A DNA stretch of 64,000 nucleotides from Epiperipatus broadwayi (GCA_028023455.1 JAQFVV010006311.1:1844147-1908146); one strand, 5' to 3'; shown: positions 48,130 to 59,532, counted from the stretch's first letter. Translations and numbers: made by a program. The notes: generated by a model from the sequence alone, not told the origin.

Positions 48130-49260
48130 TCTAAAAAGAATCTAGGAGTATAAAAGGAGCCGACAGATTTGAAAAGGGGTCTTTTTTCTCTTATTGTTCC
48201 AATAGTGCTGAGCAATTTGAAGTGCCTCGTATTTTTTTAATGAAATGTGTCCACTTAGATACGAACTGAAATCGCTCGCCATGAGTGAGTAGAGCTTTAT
48301 CGTTTGCCGACACTTTCTCTCGAAAAAGTCACCTAGATCGTCATCTGGCTACCTAAATTAGATCGGAGATTCGGAAATAAAACTAAAAGAAAAACAACTA
48401 CTGCGGACTACCCACTAACTGAATTGTACGTCGGGAAGATCGATGACCTACTTAATGTCAACTTACCGGTAAGTAAATGGCCATAATTTTTTTACATAAA
48501 GCTTTATGAATAGTGAGTTGAATGGAAATGTTATCCCATAAATTTTTCTTGGATCAGAAGATTTGTGAACTGAGAAATGAACCAAACTGTTACTACGGAA
48601 AATAAGACTAAATAATTATTACTCCAATATTTGAATCAAATTATTGAATTCATATGCGCAATCTTTTCCTACATTAAAATTTTGTCTTAATCATAAATAT
48701 TGAATGCTTGACGAGTTAGAATAAATCTTTATTATTAACTTCACTTTCATTGTACGTGTATAAAATTAATGCTATTCTATTTAAGTTTTACCTTTAGTTA
48801 TTTAACTTAGATCGGTATACAAATTACTTTTTTTTGATAGATTTAATTTCCGTAATTAAGAAAAAATGGGGATATCTTCTTAACGAGAATGTTAACTCAG
48901 ATCGTATAATTATTACCTTACGGGCTACAATATGTTTGACGCAGTCTCAGTGGGTCTAACGACTCTGGCGCCCTCAAGTAGAAATTAAAAACTGGTTCTG
49001 CTCACGATTGTACTCGGTAATAGTTCTAGGCCGAAGTTGATCAGGAAAAATAGCTGTGTTGAGAATAGAAATACAACTTTCTTTTTTCTTTTGATACAGC
49101 TTGATCAACTCACGCTCAAATATAAATTTGAGGCGTATAGTGGCCTAGTAATACGAAAAACGTTACAGTATATTAATCAAAATCAGAATGCTTCTAAGTG
49201 TATAACCAAATTCCAGAGATCTTAATCTTTATTGTTATTAATAAAGTTGTATTTCATTAT
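48130..49260 (+). promoter_or_regulatory. candidate transcription unit: TATA box, donor, acceptor and poly(A) signal
   Basis: GTATAAAAGGAGCCG at about 48148 is a strong TATA box. The next 300 bp are CpG-containing and clearly less AT-rich than anything around. CTTACCG|GTAAGTAAA at 48471-48472 is an excellent donor. A polypyrimidine tract and GATACAG at about 49094-49100 make a good acceptor, and AATAAA follows at about 49241. Joining the pieces gives an open frame without an upstream Met: ELYVGKIDDLLNVNLP on the first exon, then LDQLTLKYKFEAYSGLVIRK to a stop at 49223-49225. The second exon is shared with a dispersed repeat, so this is more likely a mobile-element promoter and 5' exon than a host gene nested in CPLANE1. 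Confidence 0.35.
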
Positions 49261-50200
49261 AAAAATTATTTCAGTGACTTAATTCTAAATGGTTTTTAGA
49301 TTATATTATATATTTGCATCATCTCTTGGTCACAATACACAGTTATAGAGCTTATGTTCTTTGATCTAGATTCGGCATAATGGTCTGATACATAAAAGAG
49401 GATGTATTTTAGTGCAGTGGCATTCCAGTATGACATTGTCCTGGTTTGGCATGAAGATTATATTCTTCAAAGGTTATGCACTACATTTTATTTTAATTTA
49501 ACATCTATCAAAATTTAAGTTTATAGTTGACCAGTACATTAATGGTACTAAGTGGCCAGAGCATTGATAATGATCAGCATGTTTTAATATCTTAGCATTA
49601 TTGTTTCTGATTATTATGTATTCTGATGGATTAACACTTAAATTTGTGCATCCAAATTAATGTTAAAATAATTTCCCAAGGTGACAAAGACTGAATAGTT
49701 GACCTGGTCTACCGTAGACCCATTTCAAATCCAGCCATAAAATGGACTGTTGATTTATTGCTTGATTTATTTTATTATTGATTATTCATGATGATGAATG
49801 GTTATTTCTTTTGAATATTACTTGTACTTGATTTTACTTATTGATAATGCTGGTTGATGTATAGTTAATTTTACTTGCTCTAAGAAGTTAACTGGCTGAT
49901 TTCTCAAAGATTTTATGATCTCATGCTCTCTTTAATATATAAGATTTCTAATATTTTTGTGATATTAAACATTACTTTAGTATCTATTCTTTAATCTCAT
50001 TACTTTATTACTTTAATACTTTTAATTTTAATAATAATATCTTTTATATCTTAAATATGATACTTTATACTTATGAATTTTAAAATATTATACATGAAAT
50101 TTTATTATTTGAAATATTTTGTAATTTGAAGTTTGCCAACATCCCATGTTTACTCCAAATTACCACCCTTATTTCCCCATCCCGTTATAATAGATATTTA
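49137..50200 (+). mobile_element. dispersed repeat R2, copy 1
   Basis: About 1 kb, co-linear with 53520-54420: both contain ACAGTATATTA, CAGTTATAGAGCT(T/C)(A/T)TG, CATGAAGATT/GGTGCAAAGG variants, TTTATAGTTG(A/G)CCAGTACATTA, ATAATCAGCATGTTTT-like, TTTGTGCATCCAAATTA and a TTTCCCCAT(C/A)CC end. Identity is roughly three quarters by eye. No coding frame was found. It begins within the candidate second exon described at 48130-49260. Confidence 0.65.
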
Positions 50201-50229
50201 AAGAAAAACAGCTTTTATTTAAAGTGTAC

Positions 50230-50630
50230 TAATAACTTTAATTTGTAAGAAGATTTATAGTAATACCACATATGTGTGCATTAATTTTATTGCACATATA
50301 TGTGCATTGGTTTTATGTATATACTTTAATTTTAACATAGAATTAATTTTCTTGTAAAAAAATATAACTTTAATAAGTTTTTCTTTTTTATATAAACGCC
50401 AGTGTGTGCACACAAATTAGAATGAGTACCCAGATATACTAAAATCGTCATCAACCACATATATTTTAAAATTAATTATTATGTATTATAAAAATAAATT
50501 TTGTTTATAAATCTACGATAATTCAAATATGATCATTTTATATTAAACAGGCACATTTATGTGCTGATATATAGGTGTGTTTTATGTAAACTTATGAGAT
50601 ATATGTATTATAAGGTGTGACTTTCCATCC
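50230..50630. repeat. degenerate satellite-like array, part 2
   Basis: Units with GCCAGTGTGTGCACAC and GATAATTCAAATATGATCATTTTATATTAAA match those at 47090-47760. The two parts flank the R2 / candidate-promoter segment, as if that segment had inserted into one array. Confidence 0.4.
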
Positions 50631-50993
50631 CGCCAAGAACCATTAGACACCTTTATCTACTTCACCACTATTACCTATCATAACAACATTCTCTACATAC
50701 AACATAACATAAGTTATATGTGTAAAGAGAATTCAACCCAAATAAGGTGTATTCCTGAAAAACTAAAAATATTCACTAGCATTTAGATGAGAAAATACTT
50801 AATTGGTTATATAATTAAAAGATAAACCAACTTTTGATAAAATCCATAACCCAAACTAAATGTGTAAAACTTAAATAAAGTATAAATATTTAAGTATATG
50901 GGATTTGAACTCAGATTTTCAAGCACCCTTCAACTATTCACACTATCTCATACAACTGATACACATGACCACACACATGTAGAAAAGATAAAT

Positions 50994-51048
50994 AATCACC
51001 AATATTCGTATTTTATGCTAAACCAGCACTCATCAGATGATCCAGATT
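50994..51048 (-). ncRNA. hammerhead-ribozyme-like fold, left arm (G12 lost)
   Basis: Minus strand: AAUC, UGG bulge, AUCAU, intact core CUGAUGA (51036-51030), stem II GUGCU/AGCAU with loop GGUUU, AAAA replacing GAAA, UACGAAU, A|UUGGU, GAUU. Loss of the invariant G12 and a U-U at the base of stem I should abolish or cripple cleavage. Confidence 0.55.
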
Positions 51049-51465
51049 ATCATCTCCCACAAATATATATATAATCAATGCTCAGTTTATATTAAAATAG
51101 CAAATCTTCACACTTTAATGGACAGGCTTCAATCTACTCCAACCTCCAACTTTTCAGCCATCCATATAATTGAAAATCTGATGATGAAAACCCAAATCCC
51201 ATGCTGATGCCAATATTATTGCCATGCCCATGTTGACCTCAAGTCACTCTAACCCCTCATGTGTAAAACAGTATCGATTTATATACATGGCAATAATATT
51301 GGCATCAGCATGAGATTTGGGTTTTCATCATCAGATTTTCAATGATATGGATAACTGAAAAGTTGGAGGTTAGAGTAGATTGAAGCCTATCCATTAAAGT
51401 GTGAAGATTTGCTATCTTAATATAAACTGAGCACTCATTATATATATATGTGTGTGGGAGATGAT

Positions 51466-51520
51466 AATCTGGACCAACTGATGAGTGCTGGTTTAGCATG
51501 AAATACATCTATTGGTGATT
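51466..51520 (+). ncRNA. hammerhead ribozyme fold (type I), right arm, core intact
   Basis: Plus strand: outer stem I AAUC (51466-51469), a 3-nt UGG bulge, inner stem I ACCAA (51473-51477), core CUGAUGA (51478-51484), stem II GUGCU/AGCAU (51485-51489/51495-51499, closing pair G-U) with loop GGUUU, core GAAA (51500-51503), a short decayed stem III (51504-51509), U16.1 at 51510, A17 at 51511, then UUGGU and GAUU. Cleavage would fall between 51511 and 51512. All invariant core positions are present. The weak point is stem III, which retains only the A15.1-U16.1 pair and one other. Confidence 0.6.
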
Positions 51521-51524
51521 ATTT

Positions 51525-51602
51525 ATCTTTTCTAAACGGGTGTGGTCATGTCTGAATAGTTGAAGGGTGCTTGAAAATCTGAGTTCAAATCCCCTATACT
51601 TA
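51525..51602 (+). other. tRNA-like tail with B-box
   Basis: GGTGCTTGAAAATCTGAGTTCAAATCCC resembles the anticodon-to-T-arm half of tRNA-derived SINEs, in that GAGTTCAAATCCC is one base off a pol III B box. The same segment is found inverted at 50891-50935 and, more decayed, at about 6490-6520. Confidence 0.45.
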
Positions 51603-52309
51603 CAATCAAGCTCTAGGTTTGTGAAGAGTGTCTGGGTTTCAAATATTTATCTTTATTATAAAACCTTTCATGAATTGTTGTTTGATATACACATATTATA
51701 ACAATATAATAAAAAAGTTGATCAAATTTAGATGCAAGCAATAAAATCACAAAAACATAAATGAAAAAAATAATAAAGAACATTTTATTGTTATTAATTC
51801 ACCACATATATATAAATCATAACACATGACATAAATAATCAAGTCCATGCATAGCATCAAACTCACTATATTAAAAGAGTCAATTCAACACTTAAAAAGA
51901 ACAGCCATGTTTTGGTGATCAGCAATATATATATAAAAACAATCTTCCTTTTAAGAGATCAGATCAAAAATTCTTGTTGACTAATCAACAGGCATATTTT
52001 GTAAGCCACAATCGAAGTTGTCATTCAAAGGTAAAGATTGGCAGCCACCAAAGTAAAGCCTTAAACTAGATTTCATTGAAGACAGATAAGAGCTAAAGTA
52101 AAAGTGGATGGAATTAAATTCAGCAAATTAAGGGATTTTAAATTAGAAATTACAGAAATAGCTATAAATTTATTTGATACTTCAACAAGATTTTCAATCT
52201 TTAACTGGAAAGTTATACCAATTCTAACTTGAGATCCTAAAGAGTCTAAAATCTATCTATCTGTTCAATAAACTCAAGGACTCTAATCTTAGACAAATAT
52301 ACATATAAC
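51603..52309. other. intron 9 sequence, unassigned
   Basis: A-rich. From about 52000 the base composition becomes less AT-biased, and it may belong to the same relic as the frame at 52316. Confidence 0.3.
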
Positions 52310-52620
52310 CATGCATTGCTAAGTACAAAGCTACCTTGTGGGAAGATATTCGTCATCCATGGAGCTGTAACCACCAAAATGAATTCAACTCGAAATAGCA
52401 TCTATTCATCTATGCTGAAAGCACTATTAACTTTATTACTTGGATCTGAAAATATGAATTTAACACTCAACACATACGATACAGGAAGGGAAATCCGGAT
52501 CACCATCCTGCACGTTCCAGGACATTTGAACCCAATCAATTGGATCATGAACTTTAGAAATAGGTCACATGTAATCCTTTTAGGACATTTTCCTTTATGG
52601 ACTCTTGATTTATCTTAGGT
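52310..52620 (+). pseudogene. possible retroelement coding fragment (RNase H/connection-like)
   Basis: A 100-residue open frame with better codon balance than its surroundings: GAVTTKMNSTRNSIYSSMLK, then ALLTLLLGSENMNLTLNTYD and ITILHVPGHLNPINW. The H.PG.LN....W followed by WTLDLS is reminiscent of the HIPG.LN..AD.LSR..EW.L end of retroelement RNase H domains, but the AD/LSR part is missing. This is a weak assignment. Confidence 0.25.
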
Positions 52621-53519
52621 TGACATCATATGATATATCTATTTGTATTTTTCTTTCCTTTACCATAGGTTAATAGGGATATATACTAGAAAGAGGGAAA
52701 ATATTACTAACTTTAAATTGAAATAAAATATAGAGTTATGCATGAACTTGCGGATGAATTTGATCATCATCAGGGTTATATGTCTTTATATTCTTCAACA
52801 TTAAATACCAACACTTGTACAGTTACACTGTTATTTGTTTGCTGATACTAATCATTTTATCATTTATTTATTTTTTCAGTATATATGATTAAAAACTTAT
52901 AGCGTGAATAGTCTGTCCTATCATTATAAAAATAAATCACAATAAAAAGGGGGGATACCAAACCACTACCATGTAATTAATATAAATCAATCTGCAAATA
53001 CATTGGAAACAAAGAATTATGCTTTATTAAATTCTAAATTAGCAAACAAGTATATGTAAATAATAACAAGTTTTAAAATTTCCTGAATGATTATTCTTTG
53101 AAGGGAAAAGAGTGATTGGATTAATAAATATCAGTTGTACTAATCAAGGAATAGTTATGGATATCTAAACAAATTAATTGCTATTATATTTCCTTCTCAA
53201 ATAAATTGTAATAAGTGTGAATAAATCTGTTAAACATATGATTACAAATTAAAGACAGTCATTTGCGTTTTTCTTTATTCATTTATCACATGCTTGATGC
53301 AATAAAAATAGTATTAAGAATATTTCTTGAAGTAGAACATTGTGCGTATTCTCTCTAAGCTCGAATTCTGGGGCAAATGGAATTTAGGGATGGAGAAGGA
53401 GGATGAGTGCATATAGAAGTAGTTGGAGATATGTTCATATGCAAATGCACCATCTCCTAGGATTGAAATCAGGATGGTTATGAGGTCAGAAGTTTGGGAA
53501 TCCTAGATACGCTTTCTCA
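52621..53519. other. intron 9 sequence, unassigned
   Basis: Minus strand 52772-52752 reads CCTGATGATGATCAAATTCA and then TCCGCAAG, a possible decayed Penelope-type terminus. A GC-richer patch at 53345-53520 has no identified relative. Confidence 0.3.
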
Positions 53520-54425
53520 TCCACTCTACTGGCCTATCAAGTAAGGCCAGAAACTGTTCCATTACAGTATATTACAATGTAATAGCATTTTTTTTTGTAT
53601 TATTTTAATCTAAAGCAGAATGATGTATTCATGTTTATACCATAACCTACAGACCTTTCATTTAATGTTATTGTTTCTAATTAATAAATTTACACTTCAT
53701 TAAGTTATTCCAGTGAATTTATTCAATCCTAAAATTGTTTAAAATATTATATGTTGATATTATCTCTTGCTTACAGTAACAGTTATAGAGCTCTTGCTCC
53801 CTGAGCTGGATTCATGCATAATGGTCATTTATATGGATTGGGGTTTATCTTTAGTATTATGGACATCCATTTGATATTGATTTCATTACTGCTCTAATGC
53901 CGATGGTGCAAAGGTATATCATTTAAAGTCCATGCACTAAATTTTATTTTAGTATTAATTAGAAATTAAGTTTATAGTTGGCCAGTACATTAATGGTATT
54001 AAATGTCCAGGGCATTGGTGATAATCAGCATGTTTTTGTATTCCAGCATTATTTTTTTAATTATTATATTCTGATGGAATAGCATTTAAGTTTGTGCATC
54101 CAAATTATTATTTATATAATCTGCCCCAAGCTTGACAAGGGCTAAATAATTAGCCTACTCTATAGTGGACTACTTTCAAATTCATTCACAAGGTTGATTG
54201 TTGATTTTATTGTTTTGGTCATTCACGATGATGAATGATTCTTTTTTTTTCTATGTAATGCTGGTGAACTTACAGTTAGTCTTTATTTTTGCTGATCTCT
54301 CATGCTCATATTCATTATATTCATTGTATATTTAAGTTTGATTCATTAACTAGAGTTGATGATAATGTTTTGCCTTCATCCCAGGTTCACCCTGCTTCCC
54401 CATACCATTACAATATATATATATA
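53520..54425 (+). mobile_element. dispersed repeat R2, copy 2
   Basis: Same orientation as 49137-50200 and co-linear with it from TACTGGCCTA...ACAGTATATTA to CCCCATACCATTACAATA. It lacks the upstream TATA-bearing segment. A direct pair 4.4 kb apart could suggest LTRs, but the sequence between them has no primer-binding site or polyprotein and holds unrelated repeats. Confidence 0.6.
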
Positions 54426-54875
54426 TTAAGATCTTTGTAAAAATTAAAACTTATTTTATTGACTGTATTGATGAATAAACTATTAAATCATCTTATCTAA
54501 ATCATCATGCACATCATTTTTAGAAATTCTCAAATTTCAGTTCAGTTTTGTTTAATATGGAGTTTTTTTTAACTGACAAAAACTGTATTTATAATATAAC
54601 AGAGAGTAGATTTTTCTTCTAATTACAGACTTTCTAAAAAAATATTTTATAGTTATCTTGAGCGTAATTTTTTTTTGTTGATAGAAACAGATTCCATTTG
54701 TCTTGTGAAGATTACATCAAATTATTGGATGCTGTGACTGATATAAAATATAATGGAGTACTATAATTAGACAAGATATTTGAAGTTTTTTGAAAGAAAA
54801 GTTTGCTGTAGAAAAATTTAAAAAACAGCATCGCAAAATGGCTTTGGAATTAGTGATGATTTATATAGACATATT

Positions 54876-55125
54876 GGTGATTCATTTGTATTTATATGTT
54901 GGACTATTTCTATCATCTAATATGGGTATTGAATGTCTTTAGAAAAATTTAACTTTATTTAAATATTTTAAATACATTCAACTATTAATAATAGCACACA
55001 GGTTACTAATAGTTGAATGTATTTGGAATATTTAAAAAAAGTTAAATTTTTCTAAAGACATTCAATACTCATATTAGATGATGGAAATAGTTTAACATAT
55101 AAATACAACTAAAATACCATCATCA
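54876..55125. repeat. foldback repeat, arms about 115 bp, 15-bp spacer
   Basis: Arms of about 54876-54990 and 55006-55125 share CATCTAATATG(G/A)GTATTG, then AATGTCTTTAGAAAAATTTA and AATACATTCAACTATTA in opposite orientation. The outer part (GATGATGGAAATAGT...ACCATCATCAC) recurs once more at 59530-59585, so the arms derive from a dispersed family. Confidence 0.75.
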
Positions 55126-57800
55126 CAAACTTTTAGGAAAAGATTGTGATTCATGCATTGTTTAGTGTTTTTATTGTTTTTTTATCTGGAGATAGAAAAA
55201 TCATACTTATGAAAAGACCCAAAGAATTAACTCATTTTCTGGAATGCAGGTAGTTTTACTATAGCTCCTAGGATTTGCAATCAATTATCAATATTGAAAT
55301 TGTACATAAAATTGGGTAATTTTGTAAAAGAAGCATCTGTATAATCAGAAACTTCTTATAAGGTAATGATTACTATATGGTTCTTCAAATAAAATTGATG
55401 TATTATATATAATTTATATAACCAAGTTCATAATAGTCCTTTAAAATATTTTGATTAGTTAGACCTCACCACTTAATGAATTATGTGAAGTTGATAATAT
55501 GTATCAAGTATTTATTATTTAAAGAAGTTGATACAATTGTGTAAATTTTGCATGTAAAACATAATCATTCTTTTTCCCTCTAAATTTTCATTATCCTTGA
55601 CAATTACTGCTAAGAGTACCCTTTTCAATTCAATGCAAATATCTTATCTGTTTGAAGAATTATGTCTGGGAAACAGTTTTGTCTAAATTTTTCTAATTTC
55701 CTATTTGCCTATTCTCAAACCTAATAATTAGCATTAAAAAACGTTATGAATATTCTTTTAAAAAATAATAAATTCACTTTCCAAAACTTATGTTGCTGTT
55801 TATACTAAATTACTAATCAACATTCTAATTTTTCTTAAAATCACCTTTTACATTTCATTATAAAATATATTAATTCTATTATTAATAAAGTTAAATTCAT
55901 TTTGTAATTGAATGATTTAAGCCAGATAAATTGCTGCTATCTTAATTACATAATTTCATTAATATGCTGCATTTAATGGCTCCTCTTTGCATTCTGTTCT
56001 TATGTTTTATTTACAAAGACCAATTAATATATTGTTTTAATTGTAGAGTTGCTTTCCAAAAATCCAAACATTTTTAACAATTTCTTTCAAAGATACTCCA
56101 CTTTTTCTATGAACAAATTTATTACAGACATAATAAAATCCTTAGCCATATATATCAACATAATGTCATCTTTAATTTCTAATGAAATTTAATAGTAAAA
56201 TTCTTATACATTAGCGTAGTACTATATCTCAGTAGTATAGCATTATCAAAAAGTTCAATATTAATTATTTGAAACAAAATATTTAGTTTTTCTGATAAAA
56301 AATTCATCTTGATGCTTTTACATGTTGATGTAACATGTTTCTTAGATGACTAATGTAAAAAAAAACTTTAAATAATTTTCTATTTCATAGCACTGGGTTA
56401 TGGAAATATAAGAATATAATTCACCACTATACAATTATATATACCATCATTTTGCATATTAATCAATAATATTGAGAAAGGATTCTTTCTGAACATTAAA
56501 AGTTACAATATTTATTTTCTTTACATTGTAGTTTTTAAATTGCCATTTTGTTTTAACCTTATTTTCTCTAAGCTTCACTTTTTATTATTTAATAAAATTA
56601 AAGTAGATGCCGTGCATAAAATTAAACTTAGAGATCAGATCCTTTCCCTGCTTGATATTTGTGCAACCCCTTACTTGTGATCTTCACATTTGTAAATCAA
56701 ATCTAATAACTATTTGTTTCATATTTGTTTTAAAAGTTTTTCTCCCTCTCCCCCCAATCTCCTTAGAAAGATCTTTTTCATTTCTTTTTTTTTTTTTTTA
56801 TGTATTAGTATTTATTTATGTAATGTTACAACAATTTTTTTTTTTACTTATTTATGTAATTTATATAAAAGAACTGCATGTACTGTGCATTAACTTTATA
56901 TAATCAGTGCATTTTTTTTTAAGATTATGAGTAGTTAATTATAATAAAAGAGACTGCTGACTATCAAATAAATCATCAGGATAATGAATGTAATAGATTT
57001 GATGCACAGTACTATCTTTATGGTATTTAATCTTTGTTGATTTGAGTTTTTTGAAATAACTTCATCAAATAGATCATTGCAAATATGAAAGTTGAAAGTG
57101 AAATTATATCCTTTCAATTGTTCATTAATTTAAGCAAGTTGTGTGTTTAGTTTCTTTTATGGAACATTTGTGTTTCTAGGAAGATGATGCAGATTATTCC
57201 AAATACTGAATGCATCCTCCTACAGATTCTGATATTGAATATGATAAAACTCATAGATAAGATTTTTGGCAATTATTAAAGCATAGAAAAATAAATAAAG
57301 AAAAGAAATCCTATTAGTATGCTTCAATTAATTATTTCCATTTTTTATGTGAAAGATCTGAGTAATAAATGGAAAATTAAGAAGCTTCATATTTATTAAT
57401 AATTATGGATTTTAACTGAAAGTAAACTTCACTCTATCCAGTTTTAACTTTTTTCAGCATTTATCATTTGTGATATCTTTATATATGTCAGCCTAGCTTT
57501 ATCACTTACATTTATTTAGTATTTGGATTTTTTTTTTTTAAGATAAAACTAATTTATTCAAAAGTATTATAACAGAGGAATTTGTAGGAGAGATTCCAAT
57601 AGAGAAATAGATTTCTAATGGTTTTATTAAATCCTTTAATTCTGCCATTATATGCATAGAATGCTAGTCATTTAGTACTAGTTGACAGTTTATAATCACA
57701 TATATTCTAATGTGGTAATTATAGTAACCATCAGTGTAAACCTGTTACTAAGACTTCAGTAATATCTATGAAAATCAAATCCATTTGACTTTATTGTTTT
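55126..57800. other. intron 9 sequence, unassigned, probably old repeats
   Basis: Long weak minus-strand frames (such as 56935-57117) suggest ancient LINE sequence, but no motif is clear. T-runs lie at 56788-56802 and 57531-57540, and a G12 homopolymer at 57806-57817 marks the border of the next element. Confidence 0.3.
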
Positions 57801-57814
57801 ATTTAGGGGGGGGG

Positions 57815-59450
57815 GGGATGTTAGCATCTCACAAACAAATTTGGATCATATTTTTCTTTTACTTGTGATGAAGAATTTATTAATTGAGCATCTAGAAAGG
57901 AGACATTGATTTGAAATGTATTTTAATATTCTTCATTTAATGGTAAATCTTTATTTAATAGGTTTTCATGCATTCTCTTTTATCAACTTGTCTTCTCACA
58001 TCTGGTTTAAGAATATATGGGAACCATTACAATGTTCTAATATTTCTCATAGTAATATTTAATTGTATATTCAATATTTTAGCATGAATGCTACATTTTT
58101 GCAAACAGAGGCACAATAATCTGCAGCAGAATATATTATAGTTAAAAGCTTTTTTGAAATATTTGATTCATGGTTTCAAAATGTGTCATCAAGCTTTTCA
58201 AAGAGATATCTAACATTTATTTTATATCAGTTTTTGATAGATGATGAAAATAAATTAAATCATGGTCTAAGATTCATAATGCAGAATCATGTTTTAATAT
58301 ATTGCTATAGAAAATTGCATCCATTGCATAACATGTTTATTGTTTAGATGAAAAATTGAGCAATTCATAGCATCTGTGAGAAAACCTCAATCTTTGAAAT
58401 AGATCTTTAAATCTTTTGTATTCTTATTAAGATTTTTATTTTTAAGAACTTTTTATTTTAATGACACCAAGTCAATGTCTGCAGAAAAATTAACTTTTTG
58501 GATTCTATTCAGTAAAATTTTGTATTTTACTACTATTTATTTAAACATCCTTAAATTTTCATATTAAAAAGCATTTAAAAAATTTTAGAGTATTTTTGAA
58601 GAAGATTATTTTCCAAATAGTGTCATATATTGAGTTTAAATCAATAAAAGTAGCATCGGTTTATTTTATAACCCATTTCAATGCAAATAGTAAAAATAAA
58701 ACTTATTTTTAACTATTCTTGTTTAAATCCGGTCTTTCAAACAGCTCGTAGAGAACATACAGTAATAATATTGTATGGTAATTTTTAGGATTGTTTTTGT
58801 TTAAAGACAACTGTTTTAGTTTTGCTTTTTTGTAAAATTGGGCAATAGTGTCTGTGTAAATAATATTGATTGAGTTTGCTAACTATGTTTCAATTTTTGA
58901 TCATAAAACTCTGAAAATATGCTATTTGTTCCTGGGCCCTTACTGGGCAATAATAAGCTTAAATTCATTAATTGTTACTGATTTTATTAGATTTAAATTA
59001 AAAGAATATCTGAAAGAAAAATGTGTGATTCTGTCAATCTTAGACTTAAAAAAGTATATGTAAGATGGCAGTGTATCAGCTATATTAGTAGTAGTTCTTT
59101 TATAGAGACATTTATATGTAGAAGAGACTAAGATTTTTGACAGGATCTTGTATAATTTTGTTTTTCTATAATCTTCATCTGTATTTTCTAATTTCATCAA
59201 AAGATTTTATAAATCTGTCATCAATTTCTGGATTTTTGAAGGACAAATATTGATGATATAATGTAACTTCGGGTTTAGTTCCAATCTAAAATGAATTGCT
59301 TTTGATGTTCTTGAGCAATTAATTCTTATGGAAACTGTCATTATGTGTTTGTTATATCTATCATAGAAATAATGTTTGAGAGATTGTTTGTTACAGTATG
59401 ATTTTTGATTTGAATTATGTCTATTTTGATAGATCTGTGTTATCTATTTG
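57815..59450 (-). pseudogene. LINE reverse transcriptase relic (I/LOA/Jockey-like group)
   Basis: Minus strand, from about 59200 down: KTTTNIADTLPSYIYFF, SVTINEFKLIIAQ, (I/V)TIQYYYCMFSTSCL-type, DATFIDLNSIYDTIW (RT domain, usual FLDL..AYDT.W, about 58660-58620), FHLNNK, YSAADYCASV (about 58135-58105, usual YSAAEYCAPVW), then LNITMRNIRTLQW-type and KPDVRRQVDKRE. The order and motifs are those of a non-LTR element of the jockey/I assemblage. Many stops and frameshifts are present. The 3' end lies near the G12 run at 57806. Confidence 0.65.
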
Positions 59451-59532
59451 TGTGTCGTTAATAACAGTTGTTTGTATTTGAAAAGTTTAAATAAAGTCTA
59501 AAATTTTTTAGACATTCTACATTTAATGGTAG

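Larger units (their letters stand above)
50891..51602. mobile_element. SINE-like foldback repeat, copy 2, carrying hammerhead folds in both arms
   Basis: A palindrome with arms 50891-51226 and 51286-51602 and a 59-bp spacer. The arms are highly similar; the right arm lacks 19 bases of the left one, which explains the length difference. Each arm, read outward from the centre, has a body (CCATTAAAGTGTGAAGATTT, ATAAACTGAGCACTCATT), a hammerhead-type fold, then a tRNA-like tail ending GAGTTCAAATCCC with a good pol III B-box resemblance. No convincing A box and no coding frame are present. The ORF on the minus strand 51305-51508 is a chance frame across it. Confidence 0.7.

Noticed and set aside
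51175-51345. Further CTGATGATGAAAAC sites in both palindrome arms as ribozyme cores
   Set aside because: No stem II can form between CTGATGA and GAAA; the match is by chance.
49137-54425. R2 copies as the two LTRs of one retrotransposon
   Set aside because: The interval has no polyprotein or primer-binding site, contains unrelated repeats, and the copies are too diverged for a young pair.
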